Position numbers and translations under genes: made by a program. This document shows, in pieces, positions 10,441-20,023 of a stretch of DNA of 64,000 bases (its first letter is position 1; every line of letters begins with the position of its first letter). The notes below the pieces were generated by a model, which was not told the origin of the DNA, made no database searches, and was given only the letters and a program-made list of their open reading frames with translations. Source of the DNA: Pelagomonas calceolata (taxonomy: Eukaryota > Sar > Pelagophyceae > Pelagomonadales > Pelagomonadaceae); assembly GCA_918797485.1 (NCBI GenBank), contig CAKKNE010000005.1, positions 186,001-250,000 on the forward strand, given 5' to 3'.

Positions 10441-10935
10441 ATGCGCGGCGGCTCGGGCCTCGCACTAGCCTACGTGCTCGGCCTGTTCGCGCTCGCCGCG
10501 ACGCGCCGCAGGGAAGGGCTGCAGCGCGTCCTTGTGAGGGCCAAATTGCTGCTGCCGCCGGCGGATGCCGATTGGGGCCCGTGCGCGCGGCACGTGCCCT
10601 TCGCCGAGGGCGTCTCGCTGGCCAATGGCGACGCGCTGCGGGGCTGCGCCGGCGAGTGCGCCGTTGGGACTTGCGAGCCGTCGCTGTTGCGGCTGACGGC
10701 GCAGGGCGCTTTAGTTTTGCATCGCGGCGCGGACGCGACGGCGCCCGTCGCCTGGAAGCTCGCGACGGAGCCGTGGTGGCGGCGCTTCGGGCCGCCCAAG
10801 CCCTACCGCGCCACTATCAATGGTGGAGCCGTCGAGCTGTATAGCCAAGGCGCGTTGCGAAAGACGGCGCCGCTCGCGCAGCTTCATGCACTATCGGAGG
10901 CGATCGGCTACGACGCCCCACCACAACGGCAGTAA
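10441..10935 (+). CDS. Small N-terminally anchored protein, unrecognised
   Basis: ATG 10441; 164 residues. The N terminus (GLALAYVLGLFALAATRRRE) is one hydrophobic helix followed by positive charges, so it is either a cleaved signal or a signal anchor. The remainder is soluble, with four Cys in about 30 residues (CARH...CAGECAVGTCE) that could pair. I do not recognise the family. It ends 8 bp before the stop of the convergent ribosomal-protein gene, so the 3' untranslated regions must overlap. Confidence 0.5.
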   Translation: MRGGSGLALAYVLGLFALAATRRREGLQRVLVRAKLLLPPADADWGPCARHVPFAEGVSLANGDALRGCAGECAVGTCEPSLLRLTAQGALVLHRGADATAPVAWKLATEPWWRRFGPPKPYRATINGGAVELYSQGALRKTAPLAQLHALSEAIGYDAPPQRQ

Positions 10936-10943
10936 CCGAAACC

Positions 10944-11297
10944 CTAAATAAACCCGGTTTTTACGACCAGGGCCGATCGCGACGGGTAGAGCATCACGCG
11001 CACCGGCCCGCCGATCGCCTGCGGCGGCAGGTTCCGCCGGAACTTCGCGCGCACCGTGCCCGAGCTGCCGTGCGGCCGCGTCACGCGCCCCCAGATCACG
11101 CGGAACTTCGAGCCCTTCTTCAGCGTGTGCGCCTTGTAGACGTACGCGATGCGCTTGCCCAAATAAAATTTCGCGGCGTCCTTGTCCTTGACGTGCTCCA
11201 TCTTGATGAGGGACGTCGACGCGTACTGGTTCCGCAACCCCCGTTTGTAGCCCATGACGACGCCCTTGACGTATAACCTTACTTTGCCCTCCGACAT
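10944..11297 (-). CDS. RPL35A: 60S ribosomal protein eL33 (L35a)
   Basis: ATG 11297; 117 residues, the usual family length (about 110). Clear eL33 signatures are [55 protein letters not shown] and the near-terminal VRVMLYPSR. It is a structural component of the large cytosolic ribosomal subunit. The short tail after YPSR ([10 protein letters not shown]) is longer than usual. No intron. It provides the firmest evidence that this is a eukaryotic nuclear locus. Confidence 0.96.
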   Translation of the reverse strand: MSEGKVRLYVKGVVMGYKRGLRNQYASTSLIKMEHVKDKDAAKFYLGKRIAYVYKAHTLKKGSKFRVIWGRVTRPHGSSGTVRAKFRRNLPPQAIGGPVRVMLYPSRSALVVKTGFI

Positions 11298-12073
11298 TTT
11301 CGTTTCGTCGGCTCTCTGCGTCTGTCTGTCTGTCTGTCTATCTGTAGGGACCTGCGTGGATGACGACGGTGAGCGTTTCCGCTACGGCGTGCTTTCTCTC
11401 ACAGCCTCTCAGCTGCTGTCGACGGCGTGCCCGTGCTCCGTCGCTCGCGCTCGTGGCGGTGCGGCGGGGGGCAACAGTGAGACTCGCTGCCGAGTCCCTC
11501 GTGCTCCGCGTGGCTACGCAGCTGTCAGAGACTGGAGATTGACTCCCCAGCTCTGGGCTCCTCGCGCGCCGCGCAGGCACGCGCTTGCCCTCAAAGCTAA
11601 GCTTCAGCGACTCGCCAGAGCCGAGCGCCGCGCGGCAGCCAGCGGTCCCAGAGCGTCCCAGGCGACTCGTAGACAGCCCGTCTCTCGTTTCAGGTCTACA
11701 CAGGCGCGTACAGTGAGTCAAATGAGCAAAATCGCGAGTTGGGCGAGCTTTGCTTGCGTAAAGACACTAGCGAATTTTGAGTCGTCCCCGAGCCCCCTAC
11801 CCCTCAACCCCACGGCTCCGAAGCCACAGCCGTCCAAAAGACGCCGGCGGACGCGGCCGTCGAGCGCACTTGGAACTGCAGCGGCTGATCAGCTGATGTC
11901 AAAGATGTCCGTGCGGCACGCCACCGCCGCGCCCTGGCGGGAAGCCATGGTACTTAGAGCAGTGCGGTGATCCATCGTTAAAGCGGAGGGCAGCGCTCAA
12001 CAGCCCAGGCCGCCGTCAACCAGAGTGAGGCCCAGGCGCTGCGTGAGGGCAGCGCCGCCGCCGCGTCGGCGCC
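11298..12073. other. Divergent intergenic region
   Basis: No believable gene: the long plus frame here begins in the eL33 gene and is Arg/Ser/Pro-rich noise. Contents are a TCTG microsatellite (11321-11344), a half-site GACACTAGCG near 11766, and a 16-bp sequence at 11883-11898 shared with 38878-38893. Confidence 0.55.
11321..11344. repeat. (TCTG)n microsatellite
   Basis: Six tetranucleotide units (one TCTA variant) just upstream of the eL33 start on the minus strand. Confidence 0.85.
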
Positions 12074-13153
12074 ATGGGCAACGGCGCCTCGCTCGACCTC
12101 GACCCGAACATTAGTGAGGAGAAGCTCCAGAAGATTGCGCGAGTGTGGGAGCTGTTCTTCGAGAACGCGCAAAAACGCGTCGCCGCGCGGGAAGCCTGGT
12201 TAGCAGACCCCGTTGGTTTTAACACGCACTATAACAAAGTCGTGACGTCGCCCAAGAATGCCAACAGGAGGCAGGCGCCTCCCTACAGTCCGGGGCCCCG
12301 GAAGGAGTGGCGCTCCAAAGTCTTGGACGACGACGTTCCTTCAGCTAGAAGCCCTTCTGTGAGACGAGAGAAGACGCCCTCGCCTCCAAAGACGCCCGTC
12401 CAACAGTATACGGTCGAATGGGACCCGAAACAAAATGCCGTGTTCTACGAGCCGCATAGCTACAAGGGTCCCGCGCGCTGGAAGCTACCGGCCAATGCGG
12501 AGATTGTCGGAGATCGCACAGCGGGCTGGACGCGGTGCTGGGACGATTCTAATAAAGCACATTTCTACCGCCCGCCCAACGGTGGCACGGCCTGCTGGAA
12601 CGCGCCTTCTGCTCTTAAAAAAGCATTGGATGAAGCGGAATTTACCGAGCATTTTGACCCTGAAAGTGGGAGGACCTATGTCTTGTCACGAATCACGGGC
12701 AAGACGGAGTGGGTTACAGCAGTTTGTTTGATGCCCAGCCGCGGTGGTGTCGCGTCGTCAACGAGAGAGGTAAAGGTGGTTCGAAGACGAGACTACTGGA
12801 CATATCTCGCGAGAACCCCCTCCAGGTGTATACGAGTCGGACTGGGTGCGCGTCGCGGCCAAGCCGCCTTATTACTTGCATGAGCCGACTTCCTTTGTCT
12901 GCTGGAACGGCCGTGGATTCGAGCACGGAAGCGCTTCGTGCGAGTGGGAAGTTGTCGGTCCGCCGGTAGTACGGAGTCGACGTCGGACGACTACTTCTAC
13001 AAAGATTTAGCGACAGGACAAACCCAGTGGGACGCGCCCGAGGACGTCTTGTGCCGGGGCTGGGTCGAGTGCTGCACGGACGATCCCGTCGACCCGCCGT
13101 TCTACTACGAGCGGAAGAGTGGGCGGAGCGTGTGGGTGCCGCCGTGGGCGTAA
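12074..13153 (+). CDS. WW-domain-repeat protein, probably N-myristoylated
   Basis: ATG 12074. The start MGNGASLDLD fits an N-myristoylation site. After a Pro/Ser/Lys linker come serial WW-like units: EWDPKQNAVFYEPHSYKGPA, WDDSNKAHFYRPPNGGTACW, HFDPESGRTYVLSRITGKTE-W, YYLHEPTSFVCW, YFYKDLATGQTQWDAP and FYYERKSGRSVWVPP just before the stop. WW domains bind Pro-rich ligands. A 56-bp GT-AG intron at 12770-12825 restores NERG-VYESDWVRV and is well supported by frame. Two further frame changes, near 12713 (in GGG) and near 12975, are each explained by one missing base. The partners are unknown. Confidence 0.7.
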
Positions 13154-13365
13154 GGAGGAGTTTTGTAGTCGTCGCGTCGATGGCGTTATTCTTAGTCAAA
13201 AGTAGGGCGCGGGCCGCCGCGCCGCGGGCCGCGCCACGGGCCGCGACGGCCGCGCGGGCGCCATCGCCGCGGCCGCGGCGGCGGCAAACGGGTCCATCGG
13301 CTTCCAGAAGCGCGCCGGCGTCGGCTTGAGCGCGGCGAGTTGCCTCCGCGTTTTGCTACCCCGCA

Positions 13366-14964
13366 TCACGGATTGGATTTTCGCCGCCGCGCCCCCCGGG
13401 AGGACGTCTCCGGGCCGGGTCGGCCGGCGCCGCAGGCCCGCCGGCCGCTGCGGCCGGACGCCGCGACGCGCGGATAGCTCGCGCGGATCGCTGGCCTCGG
13501 CGCGGCGAGCGAGCGCGCCGCGGCGTTGCTGTTAACAGGCCGCTGCGGCCTTTGGGAGACTTCTGCGGCGAGGCGCTCCCGTCGTCGTTCACGTCGCGCA
13601 GCGCCCCGCGGATCACCTTCGCGGGCGGGCCCCGCGGCTTGATCGGCGGCGAGCCCGCCGGCGCGGGGCGGCGCCGCCGGCGCGAGGCGCGCCGGGAACG
13701 CGGGGGCCAGGGCGCGCGCCGCCGCTGCAGCACTTACAACGGGCTTCGCGCGGCGGCCGCGCCGGCTCCGGCATCTTTTTTCATGACGCTCCAGCGACGA
13801 GTCGCGCAGGTGCTCGTCGCGCGGCGCCGCCCTTCTGGCAATCTCGGCCCGGCGCGCGTCCAGCGCCGCCGACTTCTTTTCAAGCATTTTGCGCCGCTCG
13901 GCCCACGTCGGCGACGGCGCGTCCTCCGCGGCGGGCGCGGCGGGCGCTTGCGGCGCGGCGGCCGCTTTGCTCTGCTCGATCTTCCGGCCGAAGTCCAATA
14001 AAGCTTTTTTCCGCGGGTCCGGAAATTGTTTTTTCTCCTCCCACGCGATCGGCGACCGCGGCTCGTCGTACTGCGCTTCTGGCAATACTTTGCCGATCAA
14101 TTGCCGGTTATTCGGTACCTTGATAGTTTTCAACAGTGAGACATCGGTCGCGACCGAATCCTGTGGAGAGACAGTTGACCCAAGCACTTGAGCTAACTTT
14201 TGGGCGGACGGTCGTCGTTGTGGACTTACACATAAAGAAACACCAACAACATCGTCGCGCAGCTCCTTGGAATAGGTACGAGGTAGAGCATCAAATTTTC
14301 CAGATTTCACGACCCGACCCAAGCCCGGCAACGACCGAGCCACGAAGGGCGGCCGCAAGGCACACAACTCATACGCCGTACATCCCAGGGCCCAGACGTC
14401 CGCCGACCACGTGTAGGGCCGGTCGTCCCAGACCTCGGGCGCCATATAATAAGGCGTGCCGATCTTCGTCTTCATGAGACACTGGTTCTTCTTGAGGACT
14501 TTCGAGACGTTGAAGTCGCCCAGCCTTACGATGTCGTTGTCAGCGATGAAGCAGTTCGCCGGCTTCAAATCGCGGTGCACGATGCCATGGCTGTGGAGAC
14601 ATTGTAGACCGCTCGCGATGCCCCGGAGCCAGCTTCGTATTTGACCTTCGTCAATCAATCTTCTTCCCCGTTTCGCTCGGTCGATTCGTTGCGACAGGTC
14701 ACCTCGTTCGCAGAAGTCAATAATAACCACTAGCTCACTACTTTCGCAGAACGCCTCCAAGAAGCCACAAACGTTCGCGTGTTTGACCGACGCTAACACG
14801 CGCACCTCGTTCAAGGCGTCGGCGACCTCCACATCGGGCATATTGGACAGTTTGACGCGCTTCATCGCGTAGAGCTGCTTGTCTTCATGGCGCCGTACTT
14901 TGTAGACCGTACCGAACGTGCCCTTGCCGAGCTTGTGTAATATCGCAAAGTCGCGGAGGGGCAT
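13366..14964 (-). CDS. NIMA-related (NEK-type) protein kinase
   Basis: ATG 14964. The kinase domain spans residues 6-265: glycine loop GKGTFGTVYKV, catalytic Lys in YAMKRVK, HRDLKPANCF catalytic loop, IGTPYYMAPEVW activation segment end and ADVWALGCTAYELC. The usual DFG is replaced by DFN (RLGDFNVSKVL). I recall a similar DxN-VSKV form in some algal NEKs, so it may be a subfamily trait. The tail has Lys/Glu and Ala/Arg-rich low complexity. From about 13790 the frame probably shifts: the neighbouring frame gives a more protein-like ending (PPIKPRGPPAKVIRGALRD). NEKs act in cilia, centrosomes and mitosis. Confidence 0.85.
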   Translation of the reverse strand: MPLRDFAILHKLGKGTFGTVYKVRRHEDKQLYAMKRVKLSNMPDVEVADALNEVRVLASVKHANVCGFLEAFCESSELVVIIDFCERGDLSQRIDRAKRGRRLIDEGQIRSWLRGIASGLQCLHSHGIVHRDLKPANCFIADNDIVRLGDFNVSKVLKKNQCLMKTKIGTPYYMAPEVWDDRPYTWSADVWALGCTAYELCALRPPFVARSLPGLGRVVKSGKFDALPRTYSKELRDDVVGVSLCVSPQRRPSAQKLAQVLGSTVSPQDSVATDVSLLKTIKVPNNRQLIGKVLPEAQYDEPRSPIAWEEKKQFPDPRKKALLDFGRKIEQSKAAAAPQAPAAPAAEDAPSPTWAERRKMLEKKSAALDARRAEIARRAAPRDEHLRDSSLERHEKRCRSRRGRRAKPVVSAAAAARALAPAFPARLAPAAPPRAGGLAADQAAGPAREGDPRGAARRERRRERLAAEVSQRPQRPVNSNAAARSLAAPRPAIRASYPRVAASGRSGRRACGAGRPGPETSSRGARRRKSNP

Positions 14965-15340
14965 CTTGGTACGCTGCGTCTGCTCGATGGCGTGGAGGTG
15001 GTGAGCAGTGCTCGTGGGCCCGGTTGGGACGCAGCCCTTTCGTGCGATGGAGTAGCGCGGGGGCCGGGGCTGCTGTCGCGCTGCTTTGGTGTGATGAGTG
15101 CACTGTGTCGGCCTCGCGCAACGCGTTTTGCGCAGCGCCGCCCAAACGACCCAGCAAAAGCGAGCCGATAACGAGACCCGCGCGAACGAGACGCGGAATC
15201 AGGGGCGTCGGGGCCACAGGCTTACGCCTAGGAGCGGTCCCGTGGCAATTTGCAGGAATCCTTACCCTCGGGCCGGGCGCGCTCGCGAACCGCCACGGGA
15301 CTAGCACTCTCGAGTCTTACTACCCGGCACGCCGTCGACG
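14965..15340. other. Intergenic region upstream of the NEK gene
   Basis: About 375 bp between two minus-strand genes. Open frames on both strands are short and compositionally poor. A GCCGTCGACGC introner-like core is at about 15330. No other feature seen. Confidence 0.5.
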
Positions 15341-16435
15341 CTAGGGGTAGCGCCGCCTGGCTCTATGAGGCGTAGCGCGCTTGCAGACGACGGCGCCGGC
15401 CCGTTCCACCGTGACGGTGGGCGACCCGGGCGTGTAGTGGTGCCGCACGCGCTGTGGATGGAAGGTCTCGGCGTGCGGCTTGATGGCGGGCGGCAGCTTC
15501 TTGGGGTTCACGTTCGACTTTATGGTCGACACGGAGCCGTCGGCGAGGTCCATCTGTGCCTCTCTCGCGCTTCGCACGATGTCGTCATCAGTCCCGAAGC
15601 ACGTCGGGTCCGTGTAGTGCCGCGCCTTCCAGAGGTACTTGCCGACATTCTCGACCTCCTGCTTGTCTCGCTTCAGCAGAGCCTGCTTCTCGTCGTAGGC
15701 CCGCTGCCTCACGAGATCCTTCTGCACAAATTTAGCAAGTTCATAGGCCTCCGAATCGCGAGGCACGCCTACGTGTTTGGCCTGGCGTAGCGCATGGTCC
15801 ACACTGTCCGCATCCCTACTATCGCAGGCGTCCCTCAGTAGCTCTTCTGCTTCTCGAATGGCCATTTGTCTATCTCTTTCAGCAGCTTTCTGTCTATAAG
15901 CTTCTTTGATGCGTGGAGACGCGTCCCGCTGCATCGCTTCATGTTCCGTGCCCCAGGTTAGGACTGGCGGGTCCCGATGTAAATCACGGCGATCTTGCGT
16001 GGCCGAAATCGCCTCCAATTTGAACCTAGGAGCGCGTGCCGTCCAGAACCTCGACCGCTCCTTGAGCATGGGATCTTCCTTGGGAGGCTTACGAACAGCG
16101 TTCAACGTCGCATCGAACTTCTTCGCGTCCTGCCACTTGCCCTGCCTTCTTAAATGCCAGGACAAGATCTCGGCCCGTCGCCGCGGCTTCGAGAAGAGCT
16201 TCTGCACGGCGCCAGCCTTGACGACCGGTGCTGACTCAACTCTGTGGACTTCCGTCGTGTGTTCATCTAATTCACAATCGGCGTAGCGCTCTCTGTACGC
16301 TTGTTCGTCGAAGCCGTCGATGGTCTTGACGAGGGTCTGCTTGAAGGTCTTGTCGAAGGACTCCGGGTACTGGTCGGCCGCGTCCGCTGGTACCAGTATT
16401 CCTGTTGAAACCGGGGCGAAGGCGGCGGCGGCCAT
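15341..16435 (-). CDS. Charged coiled-coil protein, unrecognised
   Basis: ATG 16435 (the longer frame opens only at GTG); 364 residues, uninterrupted. The sequence is rich in Arg/Lys/Glu/Gln with long helical stretches (EAYRQKAAERDRQMAIREAE; FVQKDLVRQRAYDEKQALLK) and a Trp-containing conserved-looking block (LSWHLRRQGKWQDAKKFD). No membrane helix and no enzymatic motif. Such proteins are often cytoskeletal or ciliary, but nothing here proves it. The gene shares a 557-bp divergent promoter with the acyl-CoA synthetase. Confidence 0.6.
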   Translation of the reverse strand: MAAAAFAPVSTGILVPADAADQYPESFDKTFKQTLVKTIDGFDEQAYRERYADCELDEHTTEVHRVESAPVVKAGAVQKLFSKPRRRAEILSWHLRRQGKWQDAKKFDATLNAVRKPPKEDPMLKERSRFWTARAPRFKLEAISATQDRRDLHRDPPVLTWGTEHEAMQRDASPRIKEAYRQKAAERDRQMAIREAEELLRDACDSRDADSVDHALRQAKHVGVPRDSEAYELAKFVQKDLVRQRAYDEKQALLKRDKQEVENVGKYLWKARHYTDPTCFGTDDDIVRSAREAQMDLADGSVSTIKSNVNPKKLPPAIKPHAETFHPQRVRHHYTPGSPTVTVERAGAVVCKRATPHRARRRYP

Positions 16436-16992
16436 GACGACGCGGCGGCGGCGCTCCTGACCAAGCTCTGTCGCTTGCAACGCTGCCCCGGGCGCGCGAA
16501 CGCAGCCCGTGCGCGACACACGCGGTGGTTTTGGAGTTCGGGACGCGCCGACGGTGCGTCGACCCGGTCTTGCGCGCGTCTGGGCCTACAACACGTCGCC
16601 TCTCACAGTGCGCTGTGCCAGAGGCGCTGCATGCAGTCAAAATCGCACTAGCCGCGCGCAGGATTGCCTTCTGTGCCTGCGCCACGACTCCCGGAAGCCT
16701 CTCGCGGCCTCCGACGGCTATTCGCGAAAAACCCGGCGCCGCATCCAGCTCTCTCCCACGGAGAGGCAAGGCGTATTCACACGCCCGCGCTAGCCGACGC
16801 GACAGCAGGAAGCTCGGAATCCCGAGCCGACAGCTGACTGCGCAAGGAAACCGTCAGCGAGCGCCCGGTGAGCTCACAGCACGTTATTTTGACACGTGTG
16901 GGGTCAGCGCCCGCAGCGACGCGCCGCCAGCGCGTGAACGGATATCTCAGTCATCAACCGTTATCGTCAGCGCCGCCGAGCCATCCAAAACC
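16436..16992. other. Divergent promoter region
   Basis: No ATG-initiated coding frame is credible; the frame that continues into the synthetase opens at a GTG. A GCACTAGCC half-site with adjacent TCAAAAT occurs at about 16636-16651. Confidence 0.5.
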
Positions 16993-19428
16993 ATGTCCAG
17001 CGGCAAAACGTTCAAAGCGTCGTCGACGCCGTCGCTCGCATTATTACTGAACCCCCTCGCCTGGTTCATCTGGATCCTGGATTTTGCGATCTGGGTCCTG
17101 ACCTTCGGCTGGGTGAAAACGATCAAGTTCTACCTCCAACCTTCCTATTCGGTAGAGGTCGGCCCGGCAGTAAGAAGAAACAGAGCCGCCGTCGACAAGC
17201 TCTTCACCTCACCAGTACCGGAAGGAGAAGGCGGCGGCGCCGTCTTAACGACCCCGAAACTCTTCGCCTGGGCCGCGGCCAAGTACGGCGACGAGAAGGC
17301 CATGGGCACGCGGACGTACCTAGGCGAATACAAGGAGGCCGGCTGGCGCTTCCCTAAAAAAAAATTCGGAGCGACGACGTGGATGTCCTTCCGCGAGCTC
17401 AAGACGAAGGCCGACGCGTTTGGGGCCGCATTAGTAGCTTCAAGGGCCAAGGGCGGCTGTGCTATGAAGCCCGTGCCGAAGGGTAAAAATGTGGAAGATT
17501 TGACCGGTCCTCATACTATCCTGTTATTTGAGGACACGTGCGCGGACTGGATGACGTGTGCGCTCGGAGCTTTGTCGCAGTCTCTCGTCGTGGCTACGTC
17601 CTACGCGACGCTCGGAATAGATGCGGTGGGCGAAGCTATCAAGGCCTCGAACATTACCACGGTCGTGACGAACAGGAAGAACGTGGAAAGAGTCGCGGGA
17701 CTGAAGAAACAGTGCCCTACCCTACAAACGATTATTTATACCGAATTCCACGTCGAGCCGAAAGACCAAGGGAAACCAATCACGGTGCCGAAGGGCCTCA
17801 CGGCCATTCCCCTCGAGGACTGCTTCGCCTTCGAACCGACGAAGGAAGCGGCCGAGCCGACGCCCGACCAGGTCGCCGTGATCATGTACACGTCCGGTTC
17901 TACGGGCAAGCCCAAGGGGGTGCTGCTCAAGCACGAAAGCGTTTTGGCGTCGATTGCTGGGTTGTTAGATGTCCTCGGCAAGGCGGCCACGACGGGAGAC
18001 TGCTACCTGGGGTATTTACCGCAGTCGCACATTTTGGAGTTCTGCGCGGAATTAACATGCTTGGCGCTGGGCATGCACATCGGCTACGCGGACCCTAGAA
18101 CCCTTACGAGCACGGGTGCCGTCCGCGAGCGCCCCGACGGCTCCATAAATCAAAAGCCCGAGTGGCCGTGCCCGCCCGGCGCGATCCAGGAGTTCCGCCC
18201 GACGTTCATGGCCGGCGTGCCCAAGGTCTGGGACATCCTGAAGAAGGCGCGGCGCGGCGTCCTCCAGACTTCTCGATGGCGTCGGCCGCCATCACTGTTG
18301 TCGGCCCGAACTCGGACACGACCTCCGAGCGACTTGATTTCCGCACAGGCCATGGAGGACAAGGTGGCCGAGATGTCGCCCGTCAAGAAGTTCATTTTTA
18401 ATGTTGCTTACGTCGGTCGAGCTACGGCTCTCAGACAACATAGAGACGCGCCTCTCCTGAAAGCTCTCGTGTTCAAGAAGCTCGCGAAGATGCTGGGGGG
18501 CAAGCTCAAGGCTACGATCTCGGGCGGTGGCGCTATTAGTTCCGAAGTGCAGACGTTTGCGCGCGTCGCGTTTTGTGCGCCCGCCGTGCAGGGTTATGCC
18601 CTCACGGAGACGTGCTGCTCGGCCACGGTGCAGCCCGTCGACGACGGCAACATCGACGGGGTGGCCGGCGCTCCCTTGACGTCGATTGAGATTCGTTTAG
18701 AATCTTGCGACATTACTGATAGAGACGGCAAGCCTTATAGATCGACGGACACGTCGCATCTAGGCTCCAAATGCTGCGGCCGCGGCGAGGTGCAGATGCG
18801 GGGCACGCCCGTGACCGCAGGGTACTTCAAGCAGCCCGACAAGACGGCCGAGGTGTTTACCGAGGACGGCTGGTTCCGGTCGGGAGATGTGGGGGTGTGG
18901 CGCCCCGACGGCCAGCTGCAGATCGTCGATCGGTTGAAGAACCTTATTAAGTTGAAGGGCGGCGAGTACATCGCTATTGAAAGTATGGAAAAAGAATATT
19001 CGACGTCGTCCTACGTGTCTGGCGTCAACGGGGGCTTGATGTGTTATGGGGACTCGGACATGGACCGGCCGGTCGCGTTCGTGGTCGCCGACGAGAAGAA
19101 GTGCTGCGCCTGGGCTGATAGTAATGGTGTTGAGTATGGCACCTTCGCGGACCTTTGTGCGACGCCGGAGATGAATAAAGAGGTCCTATCTTCGTTGATC
19201 AAGGCGGGCAAGTCCGGCAAGTTGGGCGCGAACGAGATCTTGGCTGGTATTTTGTTGTTGCCGGGCACGGGCGCCAAGGACAACGAAACTCCGCAGTTCG
19301 AGGATCCCTGGACCCCGGAAAACGGGGCTTTGACGGCGTCGAACAAGCTCCAGCGCCGCGTCATCAAGCAGGCCTACGGCGAGGCCACGGGCAAGTTCGA
19401 GGCGCTCAAGGCCAAGGGCATCCGCTAG
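16993..19428 (+). CDS. Long-chain acyl-CoA synthetase (AMP-forming)
   Basis: ATG 16993. It activates fatty acids to acyl-CoA via acyl-AMP. An N-terminal membrane anchor lies at residues 15-40 (LLLNPLAWFIWILDFAIWVL). The AMP-binding P-loop is YTSGSTGKPKG (about 298). GYLPQSHILE, GYALTETCCS (about 534), GWFRSGDVG (about 625) and IVDRLKNLIKLKGGEYIAIE (about 642) are the ACSL signatures. Residues encoded by 18259-18348 interrupt the conserved KVWDILKKARRG...AMEDKVAEM stretch. That segment is a 90-bp, in-frame, stop-free GT-AG intron, so the mature protein is about 781 residues. Typical of ER, peroxisome or plastid-envelope ACSLs; the location is not determined. Confidence 0.92.
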   Translation: MSSGKTFKASSTPSLALLLNPLAWFIWILDFAIWVLTFGWVKTIKFYLQPSYSVEVGPAVRRNRAAVDKLFTSPVPEGEGGGAVLTTPKLFAWAAAKYGDEKAMGTRTYLGEYKEAGWRFPKKKFGATTWMSFRELKTKADAFGAALVASRAKGGCAMKPVPKGKNVEDLTGPHTILLFEDTCADWMTCALGALSQSLVVATSYATLGIDAVGEAIKASNITTVVTNRKNVERVAGLKKQCPTLQTIIYTEFHVEPKDQGKPITVPKGLTAIPLEDCFAFEPTKEAAEPTPDQVAVIMYTSGSTGKPKGVLLKHESVLASIAGLLDVLGKAATTGDCYLGYLPQSHILEFCAELTCLALGMHIGYADPRTLTSTGAVRERPDGSINQKPEWPCPPGAIQEFRPTFMAGVPKVWDILKKARRGVLQTSRWRRPPSLLSARTRTRPPSDLISAQAMEDKVAEMSPVKKFIFNVAYVGRATALRQHRDAPLLKALVFKKLAKMLGGKLKATISGGGAISSEVQTFARVAFCAPAVQGYALTETCCSATVQPVDDGNIDGVAGAPLTSIEIRLESCDITDRDGKPYRSTDTSHLGSKCCGRGEVQMRGTPVTAGYFKQPDKTAEVFTEDGWFRSGDVGVWRPDGQLQIVDRLKNLIKLKGGEYIAIESMEKEYSTSSYVSGVNGGLMCYGDSDMDRPVAFVVADEKKCCAWADSNGVEYGTFADLCATPEMNKEVLSSLIKAGKSGKLGANEILAGILLLPGTGAKDNETPQFEDPWTPENGALTASNKLQRRVIKQAYGEATGKFEALKAKGIR
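18259..18348 (+). mobile_element. Introner-like intron in the acyl-CoA synthetase gene
   Basis: Starts GTCCTCCAG and ends GATTTCCGCACAG; 90 bp, 3n and without stops, so it hides in the open frame. It contains CGATGGCGTCGG, the reverse-oriented introner core. Its 3' end matches the DHH-CBS intron end (GATTTCCACACAG) at all but one base. No target duplication is visible. Confidence 0.65.
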
Positions 19429-19501
19429 TCATTGACGCATGCGCGCCCTCCCCCATGCGCGCCCGGGGCTCCGCTGCTAAGGTTGGAGTCTTACTCATAG
19501 T

Positions 19502-19928
19502 TCAGGGTACCGAGGTGTGCATCTCCCCGGGCAGGGCGACCTTCGACGGCGCGCGGCAGAGCGGGCACGCCACCGAAACGCCGCTGCGGCGGCTCATCGA
19601 TCGCTGCACTTCGGACTTCGCGTAGGAGCCCGCGCACGACGCGCACATCGCGTGGGAGCACTCGAAGACCGTCGCGTCCGCCGACAGCGTCTCGTAACAA
19701 ATGGGACAGTTCCCCGACGGCGCGACAGGCTTCTTTGTCCGTCGTGGCGCTGGTGTCGGCGCCGGCTCGGAGCTCTCGGCGTAGGCGGCGTAGAAGCCTT
19801 TCGGTCGCTTCCGCGGTTTCGGCGCGGCGGCATCGATGGCGGCGCGACGGGCGTGACCCTACAGGACGGTCTCGAGAGCTATTTTACGGCGCGTCGCGAC
19901 GAAAATAAGTCTCGACCTTCAGAAGCAT
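19502..19928 (-). CDS. Small RING-finger protein
   Basis: The supported coding part is the minus frame ending at 19502. A Lys/Pro-rich segment (AAAPKPRKRPKGFYAAYAES) precedes a C3HC4 RING: NCPICYETL, FECSHAMCASC, VACPLCRAP. RING domains usually confer E3 ubiquitin ligase activity. The frame has no ATG of its own. Splicing ATG CTT CTG AAG (19917-19928) through a 58-bp GT-AG intron (19859-19916) to GGTCACGCC restores a start in phase. That first exon is a proposal. About 120 residues. It converges with the acyl-CoA synthetase (73 bp apart). Confidence 0.6.
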
Positions 19929-20023
19929 TACCGTGCGCGTGTCCGGTCGCCGCAAGCCGCCCGCCGGACGCTCAGAGGCGGAAACACCCAGAGACTGTTC
20001 AGACCTGACCAAAAGGAGATCTC

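Noticed and set aside
11254-11970. 238-residue plus-strand ORF
   Set aside because: Starts inside the eL33 gene on the other strand, crosses a microsatellite and is compositionally Arg/Ser-rich with no domain.
12713-12738. 26-nt GT-AG micro-intron in the WW gene
   Set aside because: Too short to trust; one missing G in the GGG run gives TEW-GYSSLFDAQPRW and is simpler.
14885-15307. 140-residue minus-strand ORF overlapping the NEK start
   Set aside because: Low-complexity, overlaps the first exon of a solid kinase gene in another frame; no ATG-supported context.
16525-16992. 156-residue N-terminal extension of the acyl-CoA synthetase frame
   Set aside because: Opens at GTG, Arg/Ala-rich, and the family anchor helix begins just after ATG 16993.
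20011-20023. AAAAGGAG before ATG 20024, like a bacterial ribosome-binding site
   Set aside because: The surrounding genes are eukaryotic with introns; chance match.
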